From an uncultured Clostridia bacterium (GTDB lineage Bacteria; Bacillota; Clostridia; TANB77; CAG-465), in assembly GCA_948562205.1 (NCBI GenBank), contig CAOYAN010000001.1:134342-155766 (forward strand): DNA of 21,425 nt, written 5' to 3'. The notes under the pieces are model-generated. The model was not told where the DNA came from. It saw only the letters and a program-made list of their open reading frames with translations, and ran no database searches. Below are positions 6,586-15,345 of this stretch, in pieces. How positions within the stretch are numbered: position 1 is the stretch's first letter; each line of letters starts with the position of its first letter. The position numbers were made by a program, and so were the translations under genes.

Positions 6586-7807
6586 TTACATTTCGTATAA
6601 CTTTAACTTATCACACAATTTCTTATTAACAAATATTTCTCCAACACTTAAACCTAATAAAATAAACTCTATTACTATTAACTCATATTTCATTAAAATT
6701 AGTGTGAAAATTGCACTTAAAATTAATGTTCCTAGTCTTCTATAAACTTCTATATCTATTACAACTTTTTGTTGTTCATCTTTATTAGAAATACTTAATG
6801 CTACATCTTCAATATATATTTGAAAAGAATCTCTTGTTGCTAGTATTAGGAAAAATCCTAATGACATTATTATTACTTTATATATAAATTCTACATTAAT
6901 ATAATGTCCTAGAATTAATAATAAAAATGCCATACTTAAACAAATTGTTAATACTATACTCATCTTATCTTTTATTTTTGAATATACTTTTCCAAATACT
7001 ATATTTCCTACTAATCTTGCAATTCTTGAAATAGATACTATTGTTGTTATATAGTATGTTACCATTTCAATAGACAAGAATTTTTGAAAATCATATTGCA
7101 TAAATAATTTACTATTATTTTGTCCCATTTTTATAATTGAATAAAATATTGCATTAGATAATATTACTAAAAATATAACTGTTGTTATTTTTACATTCTT
7201 TTTATTCTCTTTAATTTCTTTAGTTTCATTTGATTTTGCTTCGTAGTACATAAATGCAAGTCCAACTAATAATATATATACTATAATTGACAAATACATT
7301 GGCAAATATTGATTTACATTAAATAATTTTCCTGCTACTAATGCTGTAAATAAAGTTATAATTGAGTACATTATTTTTGATTTGTTTCTTATTTTATAAT
7401 AATCATGTTTTCTATTTACTGCATTTAGATTACTTTTTAAAATAATTTCATCCATATTTAAGAACATAAATGCTATTTCGTTTATACTTTTATATAACAA
7501 CATTAAAGCAAATGATTTTCCAAATGTTAATACTAATGCTGCAATTAATATTAATATCGTTCCCAATCTTAAAGAATTTACATTACCTATCTTTTTTACA
7601 GTTGCTAGTATAGCCTTTTGTGATATTATACATATAATTAAAGCTACCATAGTCATTGCCGTTATTTGACTTGCATTTAAACCTTTTACTAATGTTAAAA
7701 CAAAGTGTCTATTGGTACGAAAAATATCATATCTCCTGTAAAAGATGCAAATATCGGATATATATTTATGTTTCGCTTTATTTTCTTTATATTTTGTTAC
7801 ATTTCAA
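6586..7807 (-). pseudogene. MFS-like membrane transporter with frameshifted N-terminus
   Basis: The main open frame (6586-7656) encodes about 356 residues with ten or so hydrophobic segments, resembling drug-efflux-type major facilitator proteins; the substrate is unknown. It starts without a ribosome site and lacks the first membrane helix. That helix is present upstream in other frames. The segment NIYPIFASFTGDMIFFVPID followed by TLF joins LTLVKGLNASQI if one T is restored in the TTTT run at 7697-7700. A second restored A near 7792-7795 would connect this to a TTG start at 7807, which has GGGGAG eight bases upstream. Both lesions are single-base losses in homopolymers. The gene is probably inactivated; a sequencing error is the alternative. 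Confidence 0.6.
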
Positions 7808-7849
7808 ATTACAATCTCCCCGACAAATTACTATTTGCCTATTATATTA

Positions 7850-7868
7850 TATCAGTTTGATACTGATA
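7850..7868. promoter_or_regulatory. Inverted repeat upstream of the transporter
   Basis: TATCAGT and ACTGATA (7850-7856 and 7862-7868) form a perfect 7-bp inverted repeat around a 5-base spacer. It overlaps TATAAT-like sequences on the minus strand (7841-7851). This is the usual position of an operator controlling the transporter gene; no regulator is encoded next to it. Confidence 0.35.
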
Positions 7869-7913
7869 AATATCTTTATAAATAAAGGCTTTAATTACCA
7901 TTATTTCATAATT

Positions 7914-7957
7914 AGATACAAACTAGATACAAGCACAATGTATCTAATTTCGTATCT
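7914..7957. repeat. Four AGATAC/GTATCT motifs near the right end of the block
   Basis: AGATAC occurs at 7914 and 7924, and its reverse complement GTATCT at 7940 and 7952. This makes two 10-12 bp-phased pairs facing each other. One further GTATCTAA lies near the opposite end at 1554. Placement about 50-90 bp inside the right direct repeat suits integrase arm sites. The surrounding 7808-8004 stretch contains no gene. Confidence 0.45.
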
Positions 7958-7979
7958 AAGAATAAATTGATATATTAGA

Positions 7980-8001
7980 AAATCCCGTAAATACTGGATT
8001 T
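7980..8001 (-). terminator. Weak hairpin after secA
   Basis: AAATCC and GGATTT (7980-7985, 7996-8001) can pair around a 10-base loop just past the secA stop. On the minus strand the stem is followed only by TCTAATA, so termination would be weak. Confidence 0.35.
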
Positions 8002-8004
8002 AAT

Positions 8005-10758
8005 CTATTTTCCACAACAATGTTTATATTTTTTCCCACTTCCACATGGACAAGGTTCATTTCTACCAATTTTCTTATCAGCTTTTACTGGTTCTCTTTT
8101 AACAGGACCACTTCCACTACTAGTTCTAAGATTATTTATATTTACACTATCTTTAGGTATATTTTTATTATAATCTTCATTCTTTTTTGCTCTAAGTGAG
8201 AATATTGCTTTAGTAGAATTTTCTTGAATAGTTTTAATAAGTTCTTCAAACATATTAAATCCTTCAATTTTATATGCCTCTAATGGATTTACTTGGGCAT
8301 ATCCTCTAAGCCCAATTCCTTCTTTTAGTGCTGTCATTGCATCAATATGATCCATCCAATTATCATTTACAACTTTTAAAATAAAATAACGTTCAAATCT
8401 TTCAAGTTCATTTTCGGCATCAAGCTCTTTTGCTTTTTCATGATTTTCTTTATATATTTTATCAGCTCTATCAGAAATAATATTTATAATCTTTTCTTCT
8501 TCAAAAGATTTAATATCATCTTTTAATAATATATTTTCAACACCAAATAAATTATGAAGTACTGCATTTAATGAACTAATCTCAACTTCATCTATATTTG
8601 AAATATTCTTAAAATAACTATTTACAATATTTGTTATAAGTGGCATATATAATTGTTTTATAACTTCTGAAATATTTTCTGTATCAAGAACTTTTCTTCT
8701 TTGAGAATATATAATCTCTCTTTGTTTATTCATAACATCATCATACTCAAGTACACTTTTTCTAGAAGAATAATGTATACCCTCTATTTTTCTTTGAGCA
8801 TTTTCAATAACATTATTTAACATTTTTTGTTCTATTGGAATATCATCAGGTAAATTTAACATATTAATCATACTTGTCATTTTATCTGAACCAAATAGTT
8901 TCATAAGATCATCTTCCAGTGCAATATAGAATTTACTAGAACCAGGATCACCTTGACGTCCAGAACGTCCCCTTAGCTGATTATCAATTCTTCTTGATTC
9001 ATGTCTCTCACTACCAATAACTCTTAATCCACCAGCCTCAATTACTTTTTTCTTATCTTCTTCTATTTGAGGTTTTAGAACACTTTCAATTTCTTTTATA
9101 TCTTCTCTTGCTTTTATTACATCAAAATTATCACTATGTATAGGAGTTACAGCAAGCTCTATTATCTCATCTGTATATCCTTTTTTTACTAATTCTTTTC
9201 TAACAAGATTTTCAAGATTACCACCAAGCATAATATCAGTACCACGTCCAGCCATATTTGTTGCTATTGTTACTGATTTATACTTACCAGCTTGTGCAAT
9301 AATTTCTGCTTCTTTTTCATGATATTTAGCATTTAATACTTGATGTGGTATTTTTTTCTTAGTTAAAAGTTTACTAATTTTTTCTGATTTATCTATAGAT
9401 ACTGTACCAACAAGTACTGGTTGCCCTCTTTTATAACAGTCTTCTACATCAGCTACTATTGCATTATACTTTGCATCTTCAGTTTTATATATAACATCAT
9501 TTAAATCTTCTCTAATTACAGGTTTATTTGTAGGTATCTCTATAACATCTAATTTATATATACCTTTAAATTCTTCTTCTTCTGTTTTAGCTGTACCAGT
9601 CATACCAGCAAGTTTACTATATAGTCTAAAATAATTTTGGAATGTAATTGTTGCAAGAGTTTGACTCTCTGATTCTATTTTTACATTTTCTTTTGCTTCA
9701 ATTGCTTGATGAAGACCATCACTATATCTTCTACCATCCATTATACGTCCAGTAAATTCATCGACTATAAGTACTTCTCCATTTCTTACTATATAATCTT
9801 TATCCTTTTTCATAAGACCATACGCACGAATTGCTTGATTTATATGATGTGATATTGTCATATTATCAATATTTGATAGATCTTCTATATTAAAGTATTT
9901 TTCAGCTTTTTTAGTACCAGTATCTGTAAGTGCTACAGTATGAGCTTTTAAATCTACAATATAGTCATAATTATCATCAGTCTCATCAAACTCTTTGTCA
10001 TTATTTTCAACTATAACTCTTGCTTTAAGTCCTTTAGCAAATTTATTAGCACTAATATATAAATCACTTTGTTTATTTACAGTACCTGAAATTATAAGAG
10101 GAGTACGAGCCTCATCAATTAATATACTATCTATTTCATCAACAATAGCATAATTTAAATCACGCTGTACCATACTCTCTTTTGACATTGTCATATTATC
10201 TCTTAAATAATCAAATCCAAATTCATTATTAGTACCATAAGTAATATCTGCGCTATATGCTTCTCTTTTTTGTTCAGGTGACATTCCATTTACAACTAAA
10301 CCTACAGATAGTCCTAAAAATTTATATAATTTTCCCATCCATACACTACCAAGTTTAGCAAGATAATCATTTACTGTAACAAGATGTGCGCCTTTACCAG
10401 ATAGAGCATTTAAATAAAGTGGTAGAGTTGCAACAAGAGTTTTACCCTCACCTGTTTTCATTTCAGCTATTCTTCCTTGATGTAATATAATTCCACCAAT
10501 TAACTGAACTCTAAAATGCCTCATACCAAGTACTCTACTACTAGCTTCAGCAACAACAGCATATGCTTCTGGTAATATATCATCTAAAGTTTCACCATTT
10601 TTGATTCTATTTTTAAACTCTTCTGTTTTTCCTCTTAATTCATCATCATTTAAATTTTTATATTCATCTTCTAAAGCTTCTATTTTATCAACAATAGGAA
10701 TAATTTTTTTTATTTCCTTCTTGCTATATGATCCAAATATTTTTTCTAAAAAACTCAT
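8005..10758 (-). CDS. secA: Preprotein translocase ATPase SecA
   Basis: The 917-residue product is a complete SecA, the motor that drives secretory proteins through SecYEG at the membrane. Visible motifs are MKTGEGKT (Walker A, about 100-107), VDEID (206-210) with the following IDEARTPLIISG, the second motor domain with ATNMAGRGTDI, and GSERHESRRIDNQLRGRSGR. The C-terminal SEC-C zinc motif ends CPCGSGKKYKHCCGK. I chose the ATG at 10758 (MSFLEKIFG) because GGGGAGGA lies six bases upstream. An in-frame ATG at 10791 overlaps the -10 box and would not be transcribed. The last 47 bases match the remnant at 1402-1448, so the present tail may be the copy brought in by the integrative element; the protein is intact. 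Confidence 0.97.
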   Translation of the reverse strand: MSFLEKIFGSYSKKEIKKIIPIVDKIEALEDEYKNLNDDELRGKTEEFKNRIKNGETLDDILPEAYAVVAEASSRVLGMRHFRVQLIGGIILHQGRIAEMKTGEGKTLVATLPLYLNALSGKGAHLVTVNDYLAKLGSVWMGKLYKFLGLSVGLVVNGMSPEQKREAYSADITYGTNNEFGFDYLRDNMTMSKESMVQRDLNYAIVDEIDSILIDEARTPLIISGTVNKQSDLYISANKFAKGLKARVIVENNDKEFDETDDNYDYIVDLKAHTVALTDTGTKKAEKYFNIEDLSNIDNMTISHHINQAIRAYGLMKKDKDYIVRNGEVLIVDEFTGRIMDGRRYSDGLHQAIEAKENVKIESESQTLATITFQNYFRLYSKLAGMTGTAKTEEEEFKGIYKLDVIEIPTNKPVIREDLNDVIYKTEDAKYNAIVADVEDCYKRGQPVLVGTVSIDKSEKISKLLTKKKIPHQVLNAKYHEKEAEIIAQAGKYKSVTIATNMAGRGTDIMLGGNLENLVRKELVKKGYTDEIIELAVTPIHSDNFDVIKAREDIKEIESVLKPQIEEDKKKVIEAGGLRVIGSERHESRRIDNQLRGRSGRQGDPGSSKFYIALEDDLMKLFGSDKMTSMINMLNLPDDIPIEQKMLNNVIENAQRKIEGIHYSSRKSVLEYDDVMNKQREIIYSQRRKVLDTENISEVIKQLYMPLITNIVNSYFKNISNIDEVEISSLNAVLHNLFGVENILLKDDIKSFEEEKIINIISDRADKIYKENHEKAKELDAENELERFERYFILKVVNDNWMDHIDAMTALKEGIGLRGYAQVNPLEAYKIEGFNMFEELIKTIQENSTKAIFSLRAKKNEDYNKNIPKDSVNINNLRTSSGSGPVKREPVKADKKIGRNEPCPCGSGKKYKHCCGK
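8006..8052. repeat. Direct repeat copy 2 within the secA 3' end (putative att site)
   Basis: These bases encode the last 15 residues of SecA plus two bases of the stop, and match 1402-1448 at 43 of 47 positions. A copy that keeps the host gene intact and a displaced copy 6.6 kb away is the usual footprint of an element integrated at the 3' end of a conserved gene. Confidence 0.6.
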
Positions 10759-10789
10759 GTAATTTCCTCCCCTGTATTTATTACTTGCC

Positions 10790-10818
10790 ATTATATCACA
10801 AAGTATTTAAAATATAAA
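10790..10818 (-). promoter_or_regulatory. Promoter of secA
   Basis: On the minus strand TATAAT (10790-10795) is preceded after 17 bp by TTTATA (10813-10818), four of six matches to the -35 consensus. The start near 10784 leaves a short leader of about 25 nt before the ATG at 10758. Confidence 0.6.
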
Positions 10819-10995
10819 GTAATGATGAAAAATATATACAAATTAATCTAGATATTATAAATGTACTTTTAACATTACTTTTTTATTTTTAGCAAAATAT
10901 ATCACAATTTAAAATAATAAATAGAATTCAATTATTTTTGTACTATAATTTCAAATTTGTGAATATATAGTAATATATAAGGTTAGGTGTAAAGT

Positions 10996-11490
10996 ATGTT
11001 TGTCTTAAACTTTAAATTAGATTTTAAAAAAATTTTGTTTGGTTGTATACTAGTAGCTCTTTTAGTCGCAACTATTATAGAATTTTCAAATATGAATACA
11101 GATACTGTAAGTTCTAAAAATACTAATGCATATGATTATGTTTTAACAGATGAAACTTATATAGATATATTAAAAAAAGTTCATAATAATATAGATGAAA
11201 ACGTAGGTAAAACTATTATACTTAGTGGATATATATGTAGAATGCCAGATTTTAAAGAAAACTATTTTATATGTGGTAGAGATATTATTAAAAATAATGA
11301 AAATAATATTGCAGGTTTCTTATGCTATAGTGATAAAGCATCTAGTCTAGTAGATAATGAATGGATAGAAATAACGGGTGTTATATCCAAAGGAGATTAT
11401 AATGGGGATATGCCCATTATAAAAGTAGGAAATATAAAAAAAATTACAGCACCTGCAAATACATATATTGAAGAAAAAGGAAACTCATAA
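10996..11490 (+). CDS. Membrane-anchored DUF1980/TIGR03943-like protein
   Basis: The 164-residue product begins with a hydrophobic segment at about 13-30 that would anchor it, with the rest outside the membrane. The soluble part resembles the C-terminal domain of the DUF1980/TIGR03943 family: GKTIILSGYICR, then FLCYSDKASSLVDNEWIEIT, then GDYNGDMPIIKV and a short tail. Those proteins normally carry a longer multi-helix N-terminus and often accompany a permease (YraQ/DUF318). Neither is present here, so this is a short stand-alone version. The family's role is not established. The gene has its own terminator and is divergent from secA. A weak AGGTG precedes the ATG, and a TATAAT at 10944-10949 may be its -10 box. 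Confidence 0.65.
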   Translation: MFVLNFKLDFKKILFGCILVALLVATIIEFSNMNTDTVSSKNTNAYDYVLTDETYIDILKKVHNNIDENVGKTIILSGYICRMPDFKENYFICGRDIIKNNENNIAGFLCYSDKASSLVDNEWIEITGVISKGDYNGDMPIIKVGNIKKITAPANTYIEEKGNS

Positions 11491-11494
11491 TCTA

Positions 11495-11522
11495 AAGAAA
11501 GGTAGCAATCGTTACCTTTCTT
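11495..11522 (+). terminator. Terminator after the DUF1980-like gene
   Basis: A perfect 10-bp stem (AAGAAAGGTA with TACCTTTCTT) encloses an 8-base loop and is followed by ATAATATTATT, starting a few bases after the stop codon. Confidence 0.8.
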
Positions 11523-11530
11523 ATAATATT

Positions 11531-11611
11531 ATTCATTCCATGATATTTTAAGTTTTTAATCCGTGGTTTTTGTCAAATTCATTCCATGACTTTTTAAGTT
11601 TTTAATCCGTG
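11531..11611. repeat. Tandem 46-bp repeat with 35-bp conserved core
   Basis: The 35-bp units at 11531-11565 and 11577-11611 agree at 33 positions and are separated by 11 bp. Each starts ATTCATTCCATGA and ends TTTTTAATCCGTG. A degenerate partial third unit follows (11612-11632). CCATG near the start and CGTGG at the end of the first unit can pair in RNA, giving each unit a weak dyad. The 11523-11724 gap contains this, an AT-rich stretch and the pilus operon terminator, and no gene. Confidence 0.75.
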
Positions 11612-11686
11612 ATATTTTCGAATTCTATTCAATTATTTTTTTTATATATTAATATTATATGTTTTTTACATATTTTAATACAAAAT

Positions 11687-11716
11687 AAAAGCTATCTCTT
11701 TTTCAAGATAACTTTT
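11687..11716 (-). terminator. Terminator of the pilus operon
   Basis: On the minus strand AAAAGTTATCT pairs with AGATAGCTTTT (one G-T pair) around a short A-rich loop and runs into ATTTTG. It lies nine bases past the last gene of the operon. Confidence 0.8.
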
Positions 11717-11724
11717 AATATTAT

Positions 11725-12111
11725 TTATACAAAAAGCAATGCAAAAATTATTACAAGTATTCCACTAAGTACACTTAAAAGTGGAATATAATCATTTGCT
11801 TTTTCTATATGCATAGGATCTTTTTTTTCACAATAAAGTAATATTTCCTTACCAAACTTTTTATTTGGTTTTTCTCTCTTATCTTTTTTACTTAAATTAT
11901 CAAACCCTGATTTAAATTTTCTACCATTATATACATATTCATATATGTATCTTCCATATCCTTCATCATCTTCTTCATAATTTACTATTTTTCCTATTAC
12001 TTTAACACATTTTTTTTCTAATTCTTTTATTTCTCTTTTTTTCATACGCCCAAAGATTATTAAAACTAATCCAAAAAAGATAGCAGACATTTTTTTTAAT
12101 ATAAAGTCCAT
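11725..12111 (-). CDS. DUF3592-like membrane protein at the end of the pilus operon
   Basis: The start at 12111 (MDFILKKMS) follows AGGAGAG by six bases. The 128-residue product has a hydrophobic segment near each end (about 8-21 and 109-127) flanking a basic soluble region. That region reads KVIGKIVNYEED, YIYEYVYNGRKFKSG and GKEILLYCEKKDPMHI, the pattern of DUF3592 proteins (a small beta domain held between two membrane helices). The role of the family is unknown. It begins only ten bases after the PilC stop and ahead of the operon terminator, so it is co-transcribed with the pilus genes, but nothing ties it to assembly directly. Confidence 0.7.
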   Translation of the reverse strand: MDFILKKMSAIFFGLVLIIFGRMKKREIKELEKKCVKVIGKIVNYEEDDEGYGRYIYEYVYNGRKFKSGFDNLSKKDKREKPNKKFGKEILLYCEKKDPMHIEKANDYIPLLSVLSGILVIIFALLFV

Positions 12112-12121
12112 ATTTTCTCTC

Positions 12122-13456
12122 CTAACTTGGCATATCAATAAATCCGCCCATATACATGTTAATTAATGGAACAAGTACTACTATTGTGAATATTACAAGA
12201 GCTATTCCAACAAATAAATAAGTTATTTCTGGTAATGCTTTTGTAAACTTTTTCAAAGATTCGTCTATTTCAATATTTATGTATTCATTTACTTTGTCCA
12301 TCATTTGGGCTAAATCAGATTTCATACCAACATCTATCATTTGTACCATCATTTTATTAAATATACCTTTTTCTTCAAATGGTTCATACCAAGACTCTCC
12401 ATTTAAGATACTTGTTTTACTTACTTCTACTACTGAAGCAAAATAATAATTTTTACTAACATTTTTAGCTACCTCTAAGCTTTCTTGAATTCTCATTCCA
12501 TTTTTTAAATTAAGTAACATAGCTTGAAGAAATCTACTAACTAAAATATTTGTATTTAACTTTCCAATAATTGGAAGTCTAAGTAACATTTTATCTTTAA
12601 AATATCTTCCCCTTGGTGTTTTTATATAAATATATACAACTATAACTATCAAAGCTATGAATAGCAATATAATATACCAATAATTAATTATAAAGTTTGC
12701 AAAATCTAGGGCTATAAGTGTTGCTTTAGGTATCTGTTTACTTGATCCAAACATATCATATACTTTTTGAAGTAATGGAACACCTATAATTAGCGCTACA
12801 AACATTGCAACAATTATAAAAATAAATTGCAAAAGTCTTGGTATAACAGTTCTTTGTACAGTCTTTTTTAAACTACTTGATTTTTCAATATATTCTCTTG
12901 CATAAGACATGGCTGTATCTAGTGTTCCACTTTCTTCACCAACTTTTACAAAATTTATAAACATTTCTGGAAATACATCAGAGTATAGTTCCATAGATGA
13001 ATATAACTTTTCTCCACCTCTTACTTTATGCAAAATATCTTCTAGTACTTCTCTAAAGTATTCATTTTCTGTTCCCTCACATATTATTTCAAGCGCCTCT
13101 ATATTATTGAATTTTGCTTTTTTTAATATATAAAAATCATTTGCAAAAACCAAAATATCTTTTGAAGTTACCTTTTTAGAAAAATTTACGTCCATAGTCA
13201 AAATTTCTAAAAAGCTCATATCTTTTAATCTTTTTCTAGTCTTATGCTTACTTTTTTTTACTTTTTCCTTACTATTAAACTTACTATAATTTATATTTTC
13301 AAATTTCTTTTTTCTATCATTTAATTCTTTTATATTTATTGGCTGAAGTCTGTCTTCTTTTAAACTATTTATCGCACTTACTTTATCAAGTGCAAGTATT
13401 CTACCAACACTAATAGTTCCATCTTCTGCCATAGCTTTGTATCTATAACTTGGCAT
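12122..13456 (-). CDS. pilC: Type IV pilus inner-membrane platform protein PilC/GspF family
   Basis: The 444-residue product opens with MPSYRYKAMAEDGTISVGRI, the conserved PilC/GspF start. Two T2SSF domains follow at about 97-222 and 305-430, the first with VGEESGTLDTAM (172-183). Three membrane helices lie at about 208-228, 256-278 and 411-433. PilC is the membrane platform on which the PilB motor acts to add or withdraw pilin subunits. A GGGGGTG site precedes the ATG, and the gene starts 17 bases after the PilB stop. A Lys-rich insertion at 48-78 is longer than I would expect in this family and is probably a flexible linker. Confidence 0.92.
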   Translation of the reverse strand: MPSYRYKAMAEDGTISVGRILALDKVSAINSLKEDRLQPINIKELNDRKKKFENINYSKFNSKEKVKKSKHKTRKRLKDMSFLEILTMDVNFSKKVTSKDILVFANDFYILKKAKFNNIEALEIICEGTENEYFREVLEDILHKVRGGEKLYSSMELYSDVFPEMFINFVKVGEESGTLDTAMSYAREYIEKSSSLKKTVQRTVIPRLLQFIFIIVAMFVALIIGVPLLQKVYDMFGSSKQIPKATLIALDFANFIINYWYIILLFIALIVIVVYIYIKTPRGRYFKDKMLLRLPIIGKLNTNILVSRFLQAMLLNLKNGMRIQESLEVAKNVSKNYYFASVVEVSKTSILNGESWYEPFEEKGIFNKMMVQMIDVGMKSDLAQMMDKVNEYINIEIDESLKKFTKALPEITYLFVGIALVIFTIVVLVPLINMYMGGFIDMPS

Positions 13457-13473
13457 ACCTGCACCCCCTAAAA

Positions 13474-15111
13474 TTAAAAGCCAATATTTTTCTTTAGTTC
13501 ATCTATTGTTGTAACACCGCTTAATACTTTATTTATACCATCTACAATTAAAGGTTTATAATCTGTATTTTCCATAGCATATCTACGAATATCAATACTA
13601 GACTTTGAATCACTTATCATGTCTTTTAAGTATTCATCTAAACATAAAACTTCAAATACAGCAATTCTATCAAAATATCCTGTATGGTTACATATAGGGC
13701 AACCTACAGCCTCATATACTTTGGAATTTTTTATATCAAATTTCGTTCCTGTATTTTTAGATACTTTTTCTATATATTTTAATTCATCCTCTGTAAATTC
13801 ATGTACCCTTTTACAATTATTACATAATCTTCTAACAAGTCTTTGAGATATAGATGTAATAAGGCTTGCAGATACATCATAATCTGATATACCCATTTTT
13901 CTAAGTCTAGTTATTGCCTCAATCGCATCTATTGTATGAATAGTACTAAGTACTAAATGACCTGTTTGAGAAGCCTCAATTGCAACTTTTGCAGTATCTT
14001 CATCTCTTATTTCCCCTACAAGAATAATATCTGGATCTTGTCTTACTACAGTTCGCAATACTGTATCAAATTTTGAATCTTTTCCAATTTCTATTTGATT
14101 AATTCCAGGAATTCTTCTCTCAACAGGATTTTCTATTGATATAATATTTATCTCTTCTCTATCTAAATATTCTAGTACACTATATAATGTTGTAGTTTTT
14201 CCACCACCAGTTGGTGCGCATACAAGAACCATACTATTTTTCTTATTAAAAGATTTTTCAACAAGTTCTTTATCATTTGGAAAACCTAGTTCAAATAAAG
14301 ATTTTGTCTCCACATTTTTCTTAAGTAATCTTAATACAAATTTTTCACCATTAACATTTTTTTGACTTGATACACGTATGCTATAATTCTCATAAGTATT
14401 TATACTTCCATCTTGGTTTGTTGTTATTTCTTGATGCATATTTGAAATTGATTTAAGTCTACCTATAATAATACTTTGCCTAGATTTAGGAAGCTCTGTA
14501 ATAGTAATTAATTCTCCATCAATTCTAAATCTTATTCTTACTTTATCTTCCATTGGCTCTATATGTATATCAGATGCTCTTTTATCAATTGCAGTCATTA
14601 TTATATTATCAACCAATTTAGATACATCTTTTTCATCACTATCAATAAACTTAGTTTCAACAGCTTTTACACTCTCAATCTGCTTCATTATAGAAGTATA
14701 TAATGTTATATACACCTCCATTGTATATCCTTGATTTATTAGAAGAAGTTCAATCTCTTTTACACGTGCACTATCTAGAGGATCCGCAAAAGCAACTTTT
14801 AGAGTCGTTCCCTCAAGTTCAAATGGTAAAACTTTATAATTTATAATTATATCCCTAGGTAAAAAATTAACAGGATTTATAGATAATTTCTCATCTAGCA
14901 TAACAGGTGTTACTTGTATTTTATATGCTAGTGTTTCTAAAAGTTCGCCTTTATCACACATATCTAATATATCTACAACTTCACCAAATTTTAATTCTTT
15001 GTGTTCTCTTTGATAACTTAAAACCTTATCTACTTGTGCTTCTGTAAGAAGTCCCCTTTTTATAAACTCAGCACCTATTGGATTTTTTCTTGATCTTACA
15101 TTTTCAAACAT
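13474..15111 (-). CDS. pilB: Type IV pilus assembly ATPase PilB/GspE family
   Basis: The 545-residue product has an N-terminal MshEN-like domain (about 10-140) followed by the secretion ATPase. Motifs are APTGGGKTT (Walker A, 299-307), RQDPDIILVGEIRD (Asp box and Walker B, 357-370), the His box region GHLVLSTIHT (384-393) and two CxxC pairs at 430/433 and 471/474, the zinc site typical of extension ATPases. That zinc site and the MshEN domain favour PilB, the extension motor, over PilT. The ATG at 15111 is chosen because AGGAG lies eight bases upstream; a GTG three codons earlier overlaps that site. No PilT retraction motor is encoded in the window. Confidence 0.93.
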   Translation of the reverse strand: MFENVRSRKNPIGAEFIKRGLLTEAQVDKVLSYQREHKELKFGEVVDILDMCDKGELLETLAYKIQVTPVMLDEKLSINPVNFLPRDIIINYKVLPFELEGTTLKVAFADPLDSARVKEIELLLINQGYTMEVYITLYTSIMKQIESVKAVETKFIDSDEKDVSKLVDNIIMTAIDKRASDIHIEPMEDKVRIRFRIDGELITITELPKSRQSIIIGRLKSISNMHQEITTNQDGSINTYENYSIRVSSQKNVNGEKFVLRLLKKNVETKSLFELGFPNDKELVEKSFNKKNSMVLVCAPTGGGKTTTLYSVLEYLDREEINIISIENPVERRIPGINQIEIGKDSKFDTVLRTVVRQDPDIILVGEIRDEDTAKVAIEASQTGHLVLSTIHTIDAIEAITRLRKMGISDYDVSASLITSISQRLVRRLCNNCKRVHEFTEDELKYIEKVSKNTGTKFDIKNSKVYEAVGCPICNHTGYFDRIAVFEVLCLDEYLKDMISDSKSSIDIRRYAMENTDYKPLIVDGINKVLSGVTTIDELKKNIGF

Positions 15112-15126
15112 ATAAAACACTCCTTT

Positions 15127-15345
15127 TTATCTTTGGTTATTATTCTTTATATTTTCTAATACTTTATTGTAATATTCATTAATATTATTATAATCTTTTT
15201 CATATAATTCTACAATGCTTTTTTCATATTTACTCTCAAGTAAATAAAAATGTTCACTCTCAGAAAAACTTGATGAAACATATACTAAAAAAACTATTGC
15301 CATAAGAATTACTACAACTATACCAGATCCATTTCTTTTATTCAT
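15127..15345 (-). CDS. Small pilin-like anchored protein
   Basis: The 72-residue product starts MNKRNGSGIVVVILMAIVFL: a short basic head, then a single hydrophobic helix (about 8-25), then a polar, mostly helical tail. The layout resembles a minor pilin, with possible cleavage after a Gly in NGSG, but there is no Glu at +5. Its ATG lies inside the last codons of the upstream gene (8-base overlap), with AGGTGA as ribosome site. It ends 15 bases before pilB starts. A role as a minor subunit or a motor-to-fibre connector is a guess from position. Confidence 0.65.
   Translation of the reverse strand: MNKRNGSGIVVVILMAIVFLVYVSSSFSESEHFYLLESKYEKSIVELYEKDYNNINEYYNKVLENIKNNNQR

Noticed and set aside
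7656..7970. Plus-strand 104-residue open frame
   Set aside because: It lies opposite the transporter start region, has biased AT-rich composition and no ribosome site.
10759..10791. Longer SecA start (MASNKYRGGNY)
   Set aside because: That ATG overlaps the -10 box and has no ribosome site, while the ATG at 10758 has a strong one.
11531..11611. CRISPR array of two 35-bp repeats
   Set aside because: The spacer is only 11 bp, there are just two good units, and no cas genes are present.
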